A stretch of 64,000 nucleotides of DNA, taken from NCBI GenBank assembly GCA_032622095.1, contig CP136064.1, positions 6,009,512 to 6,073,511 on the forward strand. The letters run 5' to 3'. The stretch is from Siphonodentalium dalli. Taxonomy: Eukaryota; Mollusca; Scaphopoda; Gadilida; Siphonodentaliidae. Positions within the stretch are counted from its first letter, which is position 1, and each line of letters starts with the position of its first letter. This document shows, one piece after another, positions 43,770-55,486 of this stretch. A program made the position numbers and the translations under genes. The notes beneath the pieces were generated by a model that was given only the letters and a program-made list of their open reading frames with translations, did no database searches and was not told the origin of the DNA.

Positions 43770-44320
43770 TTAAGTTTTTCACCGATAGCGCGATAACTCA
43801 CGCAAATATTAACCAATTTCAACAATATTTGGTATATGAGACTCTTGCAACAATATCTCGGACGAGTTCGATTTTTTTTTCCAGAGTTATGGGTCTTAGT
43901 TTGTCTATATTTAGCAATTTTATCACCGTTACTCCGTTAGCGCGATAACTCGATGAAATATTAACCGATTTCAACAATATTTAGTATATGAGTCTCCTGC
44001 AACAATATCTCAGACGAGTTCGAAAACCAGGTTTGTCCGAAAAAAATTCGCGGAGTTATGGGTCTTGGTTTGTCTATTTTTAGCAATTTTCTCACCGTTA
44101 GCACGATAACTCGATGAAATATTAACCGATTTCAACAATATTTGGTATATGAGTCTCCTGCAACAATATCCCGGATGAGTTCGAAAACCAGGTTTGTCCA
44201 AATTTTTTTTCCGGAGTTATGGGTCTTAGTTTGTGTATTTTAATCACAATTTTATCACCGTTAGTGCGATAACTCAATGAAATATTAACGGATTCTATTG
44301 ATATTTGGTATATACATTGT
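43770..44320 (+). repeat. ~155-bp tandem repeat, about four units
   Basis: Units share gcgcgataactcgatgaaat, attaaccgatttcaacaata, tttggtatatgagtctcctg and gagttatgggtcttagtttg. Confidence 0.85.
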
Positions 44321-44759
44321 ATGTCTTCAAAATGATCATTCAATGATAAGTCTGGCTATTCACAATAATTACAGCTATGCTCTAGGGTATGGTGCGATCG
44401 GGTCATTGTTACAAGGCATCGATCACATTGATGATTCATAGCTACATGTACATGTAGTTTTTGAAATCATTCACAAATGTGGGTTATTTTATTAAAGTAT
44501 AAAAATAGAATTCAAGCAATTTCATGACATTACTAGTAGGTATAGAAATGATTAACTGATATTTAATTTATTTCCTCCCTTATAAATGTATAAGTTGTTT
44601 TTCATTTATCTACTGAAGAATGTGATTAGCCAAACAATTAGTCGCATTCATTAGATCCACATGAATATAAAAAGCTGGCTACGAATATGATCGCCTTTGA
44701 AAACGATTTGAAAAGCTGGCTAAAAATGTGATCAGTGCCTTGTGACAATTCATTTACAC

Positions 44760-45156
44760 TTAACCCTTTACCCAACAAACCGGCCAAAAACGGCCAAATA
44801 AAGCTGCAACAGCCTAAATTATCTTGGGTCTGTCTCAATAAAACCATACAAATATGGATGTCATTGGAACCGGCTCATTGACCACATTGTGATGGTTACA
44901 GTTATGCCCTGTGCCATTGCATTCTCTTATATATGCGAGTCGACCATAGGTCGCCTAGCACATATAAGAGAATGCATTGGCCTAAAAAAAATCTTTTTTA
45001 AACACTTTTTACCATTTTTTTCTTACATTCTTTAACAATTTTTAATGTGTTAAGCCAATGCATTCTCTTATATATGCGAGGCGACCTATATATGGTCGAC
45101 TCGCATATATAAGAGAATGCATTGGCACAGGGCCATTCTGTTGGGTAAAGGGTTAA
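44760..45156. mobile_element. TTAA-flanked MITE, family 1
   Basis: Same family, oriented as the copy at 13633, lying in GLE1 intron sequence. The unique part has a small internal duplication (cggccaaaaacggccaaat). Confidence 0.9.
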
Positions 45157-45361
45157 GTGTCAGACCTGTTCGTATGCAAAGAATATACATGATGATTCAT
45201 CTTTCGTTGCTGTTAAAACTTCCTGTTAAAAGCGAAAGGTTCAAATGTCTTAATTGCAGACATAATTTGCTTTTAATTAGTGTAATTTGTTCTAAACATT
45301 TGAGGTTAAACATTAATCATGAATGTGACTATTTTAATCCACAGTATAACAGCAGTGTTTA

Positions 45362-45561
45362 TTAACCCGTCCATTATGGGAGCTTCCTGACATTTTGCGA
45401 AAACCCTGTGCCAAATAATTATATAAGGAAATACATTGTCCTAACAATATTTACCTTGACTTTGTAAGCCAGTGCATTCTCTTATATATGCAATGCTCCC
45501 TATGGCATAATGGCATATATAAGAGAATGCACTGGCACAGCTCCCGTTATGAAAGGGTTAA
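45362..45561. mobile_element. Family-2 TTAA MITE
   Basis: TTAACCCGTCCATTATGGG at left and CCGTTATGAAAGGGTTAA at right, with a hairpin at about 45469-45535. The left hairpin is mostly deleted. Confidence 0.8.
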
Positions 45562-45566
45562 GGATA

Positions 45567-46095
45567 TAAATTTATTTAATAATTTCGATAGGACCTGCTT
45601 GCTGAATGCTCGTTTTATAATTTCAATATGACCTGCTTGCTGAATGCTTGTTTTATAATTTCAATAGGACCTGCTTGCTGAATGCTTGTTTTATAATTTC
45701 GATAGGACCAGCTTGCTGAATGCTTGTTTTATAATTTTGATAGGACCAGCTTGCTGAATGCTCGTCTCTTAAGGATATAAATTAGTTTAATAATTTCGAT
45801 AGGACCTGCTTGCTGAATGCTCATTTTATATTTTTGATAGGACCAGCTTGCTGAATGCTCGTCTCTTAAGGATATAAATTAGTTTAATAATTTCGATAGG
45901 ACCTGCTTGCTGAATGCTCGTTTTATAATTTTGATAGGACCTGCTTGCTAAATGCTCGTTTTATAATTTTGATAGGACCTGCTTGCTAAATGCTTGTCTC
46001 TGAAGGATATAAATTAGTTTAATATTTTTGATAGGACCTGCTTGCTAAATGCTCGTTTTATATTTTTGATAGGACCTGCTTGCTGAATGCTCATC
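45567..46095 (+). repeat. ~36-bp minisatellite running to the GLE1 exon acceptor
   Basis: About 13 units of taatttYgataggacctgc plus ttgctgaatgctcgtttta, with longer units containing ctcttaaggatataaattag. The last unit runs into TCATCTCCTCCAG, the acceptor of the exon at 46104. The unit contains tgctgaa/tgctaaa, compatible with a branch-point sequence. Confidence 0.9.
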
Positions 46096-46103
46096 TCCTC
46101 CAG

Positions 46104-46227
46104 CATTGTCGCCGATTCTTATAAGGAATGTTGATCCTTCTAATGATGGTACCTTCGGTGGGTTCTACTGTAAATCAGAAGACAACAGCAACGATTCAGA
46201 ACATCCTGCAACAAGCTTCAGAAAAAG
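46104..46227 (+). CDS. GLE1: GLE1 exon, polar linker
   Basis: Acceptor TCTCCTCCAG, donor AAAAAG|GTACGA; enters in phase 1, leaves in phase 2. It encodes LSPILIRNVDPSNDGTFGGF and then a Ser/Asn/Asp-rich stretch. It joins in frame to the next exon. No domain is recognised; it would correspond to the variable region after the GLE1 N-terminus. A TA-flanked transposon starts 20 bp after its donor. Confidence 0.55.
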
Positions 46228-46247
46228 GTACGACTGGAACATAGATA

Positions 46248-46611
46248 CCCCGCTGGACAAAACAAGTGTCCATTGGCACCGCGGTGTATTTGCCGTTCGG
46301 CCGCGGTGTCAGAGTTTGTAACTGCAGTTGAGCACCGCGGCCGAACAGCAAGTACACTGTGGCCGAACGGCAAGTTCACTGCGTCCGAACAGCAACTACC
46401 CTCGCGGCCGAATGACATGTACATTTTTGGTTTGTATTTTCTTTTTTCAGTTTAATGAAAGTACACCGCGGCAACTACACCATGCCAAATAGCAAGTAAA
46501 CCGCAGCCCAACTGTAGTTAGCCGGTGGAGCCGCGGTGTAATTGCATTTCGGCCGCGGTGGCAACGCTAACCGCACCGCAGTTAAGTTGACACTTGTTTT
46601 GTTCAGCAGGG
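46248..46611. mobile_element. TA-flanked MITE with CCGCGG-rich interior
   Basis: Ends CCCCGCTGGACAAAACAAGT and the inverse of CCCTGCTGAACAAAACAAGT, flanked by TA at 46246-46247 and 46612-46613. The interior is inverted and rich in gcggccgaa and accgcgg motifs, GC-rich against an AT-rich background. Confidence 0.85.
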
Positions 46612-46619
46612 TACCATCA

Positions 46620-46745
46620 AGACTGCAAATAGCGTGTCTGTCATTTGCAGAATGAGGTTCCTAGAGGGTGAATTTGGTGATGCTATCCCGCACGGTGGGC
46701 TAACATCACCAAATTCACCCTCTGGGGACCTCATTCTGCTACTAC
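46620..46745. mobile_element. Family-4 hairpin fragment
   Basis: gcaaatagcgtgtctgtcatttg followed by one hairpin (46648-46738); the right terminus is missing. Confidence 0.7.
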
Positions 46746-47256
46746 TTAGCTATATTATTTTCTGATGTCTCTTATGCCAATGTGCAGATAATCTGATAAA
46801 GAAAGCTATGGTATCTAATTTAAAATAAAGATTCAACAATACACCTCATATGATATTAACAGTAGACTTGAACATCTTTGCTGCCTTGCACAGCTGAAGA
46901 TATCGCTCTACATAAACAATTCCTGTGATTTGTTGACAGCTCTGCTATATAATTGATATTAATGGGTCAGCAGTGAGGTGGCTTATCTTGTTCTATAGGT
47001 CACATTTCACATTTAACCCAAGGCTGTGGTAGTGCAGCATTACAGATCCTGTACCAGTGAATTCTCTTATATAAATGCGAGTGACCCATAAATTCCAATA
47101 ATTTGTGTTATGTACATTTGTCTATAATAGTACATAACAGTATACTCTATAATTCAACACCAAAACTCTCATTTATGATTCTGATCATAGTAATTTACTA
47201 TCGCCAAGGGATGAGTTAACATCTGCCGATCGTGATCGGCCTCTCGTTTGTAATTC

Positions 47257-47372
47257 AAGATGGCGTCCAAGATTGCTGCCATTTTCCTATAAGTAAGCTT
47301 GATGCAATTATAGTGAGAACATCTTGGCATATGTATACACATGTATACATTTTTGTGAAGCTGAAATTAGAC
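47257..47372. repeat. Fragment of the 24836-28837 fold-back family
   Basis: gtaattcaagatggcgtcca through tttttgtgaagctgaa matches the arm at 24975-25090. Confidence 0.8.
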
Positions 47373-47554
47373 AGTGCTTGGAATTAATTTAATAATCACG
47401 ATCTTGTCGTGAGCATGTGCAGTCCAACTAACAGTTACTACCCACGATTGAAAATTTCCCATTTACGATCGAATCGTAAATGTCTGAATGTAATAGCACC
47501 GTAGCAGTGAGTAATGTTCACTATCACTTTCATTTTTTCATTGTTTCCTCACAG

Positions 47555-48056
47555 ATCAACTCCTGCCAACAGATCGAGGAGCGTCAGTGATGTTGTCTCT
47601 CCCTTAAACCACTCACATCAATCACAGAACAACAGTAACAACGTTGTTTCACCTGCGAACCAGTCACGTCAATCACATAACGACAATAACAACGTTGTTT
47701 CACCTGCAAACCAGTCACGTCATTCACAGAACGACAATAACAATGTTGTTTCACCTGCGAACCAGTCTCGACAATCGCAGAACAATAGTAATAATGTCTT
47801 CTCTCCTGAGAGCCAGTCGCGACTATCACGGAACGACAGTAACAGTATCACCTCCCCTACGGACCAGTCGCGGAAAAATAGTAGCAGCGTCATTTCGTCT
47901 GCCACCCAGTCTCGTCAGTCGAGGAACAGCAGTAATGAGAATAATGACGCCCCAGAGCCGACACTGAAGCAGAATGTGTTTGTGTTGTCTCCAGAGCACA
48001 GTCAGACGACGCAGGCCATCAGAGAGTATGAAGAAGTGTATGAAAAACGTTCCAAG
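47555..48056 (+). CDS. GLE1: GLE1 exon, Ser/Asn-rich internal repeats and start of coiled coil
   Basis: Acceptor TTTCCTCACAG, donor TCCAAG|GTGAGA; phase 2 in, phase 0 out, 167 full codons. About eight degenerate 17-residue repeats of the type NNVVSPANQSRQSQNNS are followed by QTTQAIREYEEVYEKRSK, which begins the coiled coil continued in the next exon. The repeats are probably disordered. The SPANQSR unit offers many Ser-Pro phosphorylation sites. Confidence 0.65.
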
Positions 48057-49700
48057 GTGAGATGTCAATGATCAAGTTCCCCTGTAGTGTAGGTAGTTAG
48101 CGTTTTGATCAATACATGTCGGATAAAAGCGCCATTTTTTCATATCTTGTAGGACAGCATCTCTAGCCTAGGAATTTTCTCAAGAACCAACTTTTTGACC
48201 GACGTAGAGCCGTAAATTCAAGATGGCGTCGAAGATGGCCGCCGGTTTGACGATGGTACACCTAATAGATTTGCTTCTCAATTAGATATGTTAAACATAA
48301 CGAATTCCACCCTATTATCTAAGAATGGTGGTTACCGAATAACAGCCCACACTTTTAGTTGAAAAATGGCCACAATTATTCAAGATGGATGCCAAAATGG
48401 CGGCCAAAACATGGAAATGTTTGGTTTTGTCCTTATTTTTGTTTAAATACTTTACAATTTTCGAGATAATATAAGAGAAGATATCAACAATGTGTGAAAG
48501 AGTCATGCACAATAAAGGGGAAGCAGTATAGTTTGTTCTGGTACAAATGTGAGGTAGAATATGTGCTATGTAAAATGAGCAAAATTATTCTAAGACAGGG
48601 GTTCATTCTGTAAATGCTTAGAAACGAACCATGAATGGTTCTGATGTCTTCAATTCTATTTGTGACACTACTACATGGTTGGATCAATTGAATAAAAATT
48701 TGAATATCGAGATCTTAACAAATAAAAAATCAATTTAGTAGTGGATTTACCACGAAATTAGGAAACACCAAATGACAAAACCCATAATCGTCAAACTCAA
48801 TTCGGTTCTCAAAATAGGAACATATGTATGGTATTCTGCAACACATCTTCATCATCGGGCCTCGTATTCAAAGTACCAATAATTTGAAATTTGAAAATAC
48901 ACTTTGTTTTTAATAAACTGTATTTAACAATTCAGTTCTCACAACCACATGTGCACAACTTCGTACATGGAAGTTTGCTTCTTGAACATTTGCACCTTGA
49001 ACAAACCGATTTGCAAACACATTTAATCAACTCTGTGCGCTCTCTAGCTGCTTCTGGGTTGTCATCCAAACAGTAACAAAAGAACCGCCAATCAATTTCC
49101 ATCCAAAGACGTCAGATGCTGGAAACTTTACATGTGCTATGGGGCTTACTAGTACAGTCCAGATACCAGCCTGATATATATATATATATTGAACTGTGCT
49201 GAACATTTCATGTCTTGCTTCATTAACTAAGGTCAGCGTCACAGATTTGTCATAAACAATCACAACGAAATGCTAAATACTCTCAAACGGTGGCGATGAA
49301 ACATCAAGAACCACACACGGATTCCTCGTATTGGCATCAAGCATTCTGTGAGCTAAGCTTTCCAAGCATCCCAAAATTGCGCTTACCCTTACCTAGGAAA
49401 AGGGGAGTTGAGTCGCGTCCAGATATCGGGTGGAATATTGGAAGTACAGTTGAATTTTTGTTAGCCCATTGAATTGCACGTATCAACTATGTTGTATGTA
49501 ACATGGGGTTTAGACTTCTCGAAAGACAAATAGTTTCAAATGTTTGCATTGAAAAAGCATAGCATACAGATGTCCCAACATGACCACGATAATATATGTG
49601 TCAACAGTGTGAACAATAATCGAAGAATTATCGGTTTGTAGCATATGAAATATATGTTCTTCTCACACGAAAACCAGCGGTTCCCCCTTCTATATCGAAA

Positions 49701-50229
49701 GTGGGCGAAAGCAGGGGCGGTAATAAATGTGACATCCTAAGCTGCATGAAGGTCCCATCCGATTCAAACTACATAGACACTGCAGAGTCAAATCCAAAGG
49801 TCGAGTGTAAGGTGTTCGACGGGGGTGCTCTGATACACTTACTGAGACCTGAAGTCGGGCATACCTTCTCAATGTATATCAGCACAACGTTTATTCCATA
49901 TGTTATGATGCAGCTCCCAGATAGCAGAAGAATTGACTTGGTTTTGGACAGGTAAATATAGGTTAGTATCAAAACAGGAACATGAGAGAAACGTGGTTGT
50001 GGCATTCGATGTAAGGTGGGGGCTTACCACAAAAATTCCACCGAATTGGAATGACTTTCTAAGAAACACCACCAACAAGCGAGTTTTGTTTGCATTGGTC
50101 AATGAATGTCTCTTTAAATTGGAAACCCTACCAAGGAAAACCATCTTCACAACGGAGGATGATAACGCGGTCCTAATTTGGAACCTATTCTCTTTGGATG
50201 CACATATGAAGAAGCTGACAGTAGATTAG
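49701..50229 (+). pseudogene. Captured fragment of an uncharacterised metazoan gene family
   Basis: Two overlapping frames (49701-49955 and 49933-50229) form one broken protein. Key segments are VFDGGALIHLLRPEVGHTF, STTFIPYVMMQLPDSRRIDL, then TKIPPNWNDFLRNTTNKRVLF. I recognise this pattern (D-G-x-x-x-H-x-L-x-P, FIPY, RIDLVWD-Y, T-x-P-x-NW-x-x-FL-R-x-x-x-NK-x-x-LF) from a large family of unnamed proteins in molluscs, cnidarians and echinoderms; that is from memory. A frameshift sits near 49950, and both ends are missing. Confidence 0.5.
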
Positions 50230-50825
50230 TCGGACATATATCTCATATGCTACAAACTCATTATTTATCGATTATTGTTCAAGGATATTTACAAGGATAT
50301 TATCGTGATTCTAGTGTGACATCTGCATGCTAAGCTACTACTCCAATGCAAAGATTTGGAACTGTGTCTTTCGACAAGTCTAAGTCCCATGTTATCCGCA
50401 ACATAGTTGATATGTACAATTCAATTTCGCTCAGAAAATTCAACTGTGCTTCCAATATTCCATCATTTCCATGTGATATCAGGATGCGACTCAACTTCCC
50501 TTTTCTTTGGTAATGGTAAGCGCACATTTTGGGATGCTTGAAAAGCTTACCCAGAGCTAACAGAATGCTTGATGTCAATTACGAGGAATCCTTTTGTGGT
50601 ACTTGATGTTCCATCACCATAATTTGAGTGTATTTAGCATTTCGTCGTGATTGTTTATGACAAATCTGCGAACCTGACCTCAGTTAATGAAGATAGACAT
50701 GAAATGTTCAACAAAGGCCGTGCACATGAACACTTACCACCAAAGAAATTGTGCTACTAGTATACATCAGGCTGGTATATGGACTGTAAGCCCCATAATA
50801 GATGCAAAGTTTCCAGCACTAGACT

Positions 50826-51554
50826 CACTGGAGGGAAACTGTTTCACAAGAATCGATTCTATCGCCTTTTCGGTTTTGTCTCTATCGAACTAAGGCCCGA
50901 CTCTTTCGCGATTAAACACAACTGTTTTCAAAGTTTTGACCGCCATTTATACACTAAATATCAAAACAGAACTATTTTCTAAACAAATATCCGTAGATTA
51001 GGTCTTTGCTCGTGCTTATTGATGATAATATATGTAATGCGAAATCAGCTATTTTTGTGCACACTTTGAGGCATAATGCGTTTTTGTGCATTTCCTATGT
51101 AAATTAAGCAGCAATTTGATGATAAGTTTATCGACTTTGATACTTTTAGTTGGCTGGAACATGTCTCATTATGTGATCGAACACCAGGACATTATAATAA
51201 CCTATAATGTTCGATCATAAAACCTAACAAGTTCCAGCCCAATTTAAATGTGATGAGGCTGAAAGGCTGAGCATCAAACTGTTGCTTAATTCTCGTGGGA
51301 AATACACACAAATGCATGTCTCTAAATGTGCACCACAAGCAGCTATTGCATTGCTATCATCAATAAGCACGCACAGAGACCTAATCTGTCGATTGTTATT
51401 GGAGAATACTTTCTGTATTGATATTCAGTGTATAAAAACTATCAAAACTTTGAATATTTGTTAACAAACCGCGAAAGAGTCGGAACTTAATTGATAGAGA
51501 CGAAACCGGAAGGGTGATAGAATCGATTCTGGTGAAACAGTTTCCCCCCCAGTG
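50826..51554. mobile_element. Nested 729-bp inverted-repeat element
   Basis: Ends CACTGGAGGGAAACTG and CAGTTTCCCCCCCAGTG with arms of about 130 bp (actctttcgcg, tcaaaactttga-like blocks). Flanks AGACT and TGACT may be a 5-bp duplication with one change. It interrupts the right arm of the larger fold-back element. Confidence 0.75.
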
Positions 51555-52859
51555 TGACTACTTCGGGTGAAAATTTATTGACGATTCTTTTGTTCTTGTA
51601 TGGTTGACAACCCCAGAAGTGGCTAGAGTGTGCACCGAATTGATTAAATTTGTTTGAAATCGGTTTGTTCCAGGTGCAAAATGTTCAAAAAGCAAACTTC
51701 CATGTACAGAGTTGTGCAGATGTGGTTGTGAGTAGTGAATTGTTCAATTCAGTTTATTAAAACAAAGTGTATTTTCAAATTTACTGATCCCATCTTCCCA
51801 CCACATGGCCCCCTGGAGTATATCTCGGCAACAATATAACACTCAAAAGTATACATATGCATATATATTATTGAATCTGCGCTATTCGTATGATTGTGTT
51901 TCATGTTCTGTTGCTGAAATAATTGAGGACACTATATGATACAAGGAAATAATATTATTTCTTACTCCAAACTCAACTATACTTTCGGGTATACGCTTCA
52001 ATCATTTTGTGTATAATTGGACATAAAACACTGAATTTAAGTATTGGTAATTTGAATACGAGGCCTGATGATGAAGATATGTTGCAGAATACCTTCATAT
52101 GTTCTTGTTTTTGAGAACTAAATTGAGTTTGATGAGTATGGGGTCTGTCATTTAGTGTTTCCTAATTTCGTGGTAAATCCACTACTAAATTGATTTTTTA
52201 TTTGTAAACATCTCGACATACAAATTTTTATTCAATTGATCCAACCATATAGTAGTGTCGCAAATAGAATTGATGACATCAGGGTCATTGACGATTGGTT
52301 ATTAAGCATTTACAGAATGAAACACAGTCTGAGAATAATTTCATTTATTTTATATAGCACATATTCTACCTCACATTTCTACCAGAACGAACAATACTAC
52401 TTCACCTTTAATGTGCATAACTCTTCCACAGAAGTTATTCCATCGAATAATGAACACATAGTTGATATCTCTCTTATATTATCTCGAAAAAAAAACAATT
52501 TCTCATGTTTTGGCCGCCATTTTGGCATCCATCTTGAATAATTGTGGCCATTTTTCAACTAAAAGTCGCAGTTGTTATTCTATGAACACTAATATTAGAT
52601 AGTGTTGATGAATTCGTTATGTTTACCATATCAAATCAAGAAGCAAATCTATTAGGTGTGCCACTGTCAAACCGGTGGCCATCTTGGACGCCATCTTGAT
52701 TTTCGGCTCTACGTCGGTCGAAAAGTTGGTTCTTGAGAAAATTCCTAGACTAGAGATGCTGTCCTACAAGATACTAAAAAATGGCGCTTTTATCCGACTT
52801 GTATCGATCCGAGCATTTTTTGTCACTAACTACCTACACTACTGATACTGATTATTTTA

Positions 52860-53400
52860 CGCCCGTTTGAAAAAAACGGTTGTATTATGTAAATCGGTTG
52901 TCCGTCCGTCTGTTTTTGGTTTCTGTATGATAACTTTAGATTGAATCAAGTGAACTGAACCAAATTTGGTATATTAGTTTACCACCCAAAAATACAGATC
53001 AAGTTCGAATATGGGTTTCGTCCACATGATTTTGACTGAGTTATGTCCCCTTTTCTACTTAGATTTGACCTGATTTGCTGTTTCTGGATGATAACTTTAG
53101 ATTGAATCAAGTGAACTGAACCAAATTTTTCTATATTAGTTTACCACCCCAAAATACAGATCAAGTTCGAATATGGGTTTCATCCGCAAGATCTTGACTG
53201 AGTTATGCCCCTTTTTCAACTTAGATTTTACTTGATATGCGGTTTCCAGATGATAACTTTAGATTGAATCGAGTGAACTGAACCAAATTTGGTATACAGA
53301 TCAAGTTCAAATATGGGTTCTGTCTACATGCCCCACTCTACTCCAGAAACGGGAGTATTATGCCACGCCCCGACGGCGTGCTTTTATTTACTCTTGTTAA
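52860..53400. repeat. Dispersed repeat of the 19450-19910 family
   Basis: Contains gttgtattatgtaaatcgg, ccgtccgtctg, two copies of gatgataactttagattgaa and cccactctactccagaaacg, in the same order as at 19450-19830. Confidence 0.7.
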
Positions 53401-53440
53401 CCTTTTGAATCCTACAAGTATGCAGTGTATTGTATACTCT

Positions 53441-53647
53441 TTAACCCTTTCCTGAAATTTTGCGGAAAACCCTGTGCCTTGCATATACAAGAGAAAACAT
53501 TGGCCTAACAATTTTTACCTTGACCTTGTAATCCTGTGCATTCTCTTATATATGCAAAGCTCCATATGGGAGACTCTCATAAATGAGAATGCAATGCACA
53601 GGATCTTTAATGCTGCACCAGTGCAGCTTCCGCAATGAAAGGGTTAA
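53441..53647. mobile_element. Family-2 TTAA MITE
   Basis: TTAACCCTTTCCTGAAATTT at left and GCAATGAAAGGGTTAA at right. Both hairpins are eroded; ccttgaccttgtaatcc is retained between them. Confidence 0.8.
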
Positions 53648-53789
53648 TAATATTTACTCTCAGTCTATGGATGTTTTGAAAATATGATCTGGATCTCGTG
53701 GTCCAGTAGTTACATGCAGCATGCCCGACTTGTCTTCACTGTCAATGCATCAAGATGAGTTCCCGGCCACCAATGGAGGATGCAAACAA

Positions 53790-53857
53790 CATGGTAATTA
53801 TAATGAAAATGAGTTTATGACTCGAGTCATAAACTCATTTTCATTATAATTACCATG
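53790..53857. repeat. Perfect 68-bp palindrome
   Basis: 34-bp arms without a loop, centred on GACTC|GAGTC; arms start CATGGTAATTATAATGAAAA. It is not related to the MITE hairpins. Confidence 0.9.
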
Positions 53858-54104
53858 TTCTTTGTATCATTCATAGAGCATATGAGTGTATTTTGCACTA
53901 TTCCATGGGTCAAATTCATTCATTTGTTGCATATATTCTGTTGAGTATAAAAGATGGTCCCATAAATGGCTGGATTTAGTGTACAGTCCCCCTTTAAATT
54001 GAAATTTTGTTATGTGGTATTTTCTCACACTCACATTCATAGTGATTAAGCAGAGAATGCTTCTCTTGTGTCCATATATCTCAGATACTATTCTATCTTT
54101 TTAG

Positions 54105-54253
54105 GAATTTTTGGAAGTAAAAAGGAAAGAGTTTGAGTTCCATTCTAAACAGATGCAGAATGACCTGATTATAAAGATGTCGACAGTCGATCTTCAGCAG
54201 AGACAGGTGCATCAACAGGTCGCCGAGCGGACGGTTAAAATCAACGAACTCGA
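54105..54253 (+). CDS. GLE1: GLE1 exon, coiled coil
   Basis: Acceptor ATCTTTTTAG, donor CTCGA|GTAAGT; phase 0 in, phase 2 out. It encodes EFLEVKRKEFEFHSKQMQND, then LQQRQVHQQVAERTVKINEL. The charge and heptad pattern fit a coiled coil. Its end and donor are repeated twice downstream. Confidence 0.65.
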
Positions 54254-54360
54254 GTAAGTTCTTATAAACAAACCCAAGCGGAAGGTTAATAACAAACTCG
54301 TGTAAGATCTAATAAATGAACCTGAGTGGACAGTTAAATTCAGCGAACTCGAGTAAGTTT
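54228..54360 (+). repeat. Triplicated end and donor of the exon at 54105
   Basis: Three units: gcggacggttaaaatcaacg...CTCGAGTAAGTTCTTATAAA; gcggaaggttaataac...CTCGTGTAAGATCTAATAAA; gtggacagttaaattcagcg...CTCGAGTAAGTTTTTAAA. Each includes a GTAAG donor-like site; in frame the first reads GAG-TAA. Confidence 0.9.
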
Positions 54361-55139
54361 TTAAATGGCATTGCTTTAGAATTGCATGAAATTCTATATT
54401 GTCTTCTACGGCTTTTTCTATGGCCTCCTTTCTCTCAGCTTATTTGTGGGCTGATTTAGTTATTAGACAAGTCTATTGGCACACAGAGGCCTGGTTGCCA
54501 TCCATGGACACAAATATGTTATTAACAGACCTAACATGTCTTATTCAATGTAATTACAGGTAGGTCATCTACTCTCGGGCTCTAAATAAAAGTGCAGACC
54601 CAAATAATAGTGCAGTGGGGGATTTCCAGCAAAAGATTAAAAACAGTGAAATGAAAAACCAGTAGCCATTTAAAATATACCAGTACATGTAGTAGTGAAA
54701 GATCTTGTTGTTATGAGATTTATCTGAATTAAGTTTCCATAAACCTTGAGAGTTTTGGTTATTTAGTTGATGGGTGAGGTCATATTCTAATGACACAATA
54801 TAATTTTAAGTATCTCCTCTCCCTACCAGAATACATCTTACTCGCCCTGCTATCATCATTATGGGAATTCCCCTGAAGCGAGAGATGTATCTAATTGTCG
54901 AAGGGTTTCCAAAATTTGAAGTGAAGCGATATTTTGCGGTGGTAAAACCTTTCAGTTTGTTGTTAAAATTGACGACTCACTTTTGGTACAGAATATTTTA
55001 CTGAGAAATAAATAAATGTGCAGACCCAAATAAGTAATGTGCACGGAGGAATTTTCAACCTGAATTAATAAACGTTGGATGTTTATTTGGAACCCGAGAG
55101 TAATAAAAGTTACCAGCAGTAAGTTCTTCTTTATTTCAG

Positions 55140-55200
55140 AACCACAGAAGTTACACGTCGCCACCTGAAATTAAAACGCCACCATCAGGAGCATGCTAAG
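55140..55200 (+). CDS. GLE1: GLE1 short exon, basic coiled coil
   Basis: Acceptor TTTATTTCAG, donor GCTAAG|GTATGT; phase 2 in, phase 0 out. It encodes TTEVTRRHLKLKRHHQEHAK. With the next exon this gives HHQEHAKHLGEKLQEIEEEQ, comparable to the HRHRAKILNLKLREAEQQ stretch of human GLE1. Its end and donor are repeated twice downstream. Confidence 0.65.
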
Positions 55201-55298
55201 GTATGTGGTATATAAAACACCACCATCAAGAGCATGCTAAGGTATGGGGTATTATATAAAACACCATCAGGAGCATGCTAAGGTATGTGGTATTATAT
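55174..55298 (+). repeat. Triplicated end and donor of the exon at 55140
   Basis: CACCATCAGGAGCATGCTAA|G-GTATGTGGTATATAAAACAC is followed by two further copies (CATCAAGAGCATGCTAAGGT and CATCAGGAGCATGCTAAGGT). The first intronic stretch supplies an in-frame TAA. Confidence 0.9.
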
Positions 55299-55486
55299 AA
55301 AATGAATGGCGAGTCCAATAGATGAATGTTACTACATAATTAAAGCATGTAAACCTCACAGATCCTACAATACATTCATCTAAAGGCCAGCATTAACTAC
55401 AGTAAAATTACTTATTATGAACAATGGTGACTTCACAGAGAAATAGAGCACTGACACTTGGTTTTTATACGCCCATTTGAAATTAT

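Larger units (their letters stand above)
48082..52844. mobile_element. 4.8-kb fold-back element with captured gene fragment
   Basis: Left arm 48082-49290 is inverted at about 50575-52844, with ends CTGTAGTGTAGGTAGTTAG and CTAACTACCTACACTACTG. Matching blocks include aagatggcgtcgaagatgg, tggatttaccacgaaattag and ggaagtttgctt. The right arm is longer because of a 729-bp insertion (50826-51554). The centre (49490-50300) is again partly inverted and carries the broken gene at 49701-50229. No transposase is seen. Confidence 0.8.
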
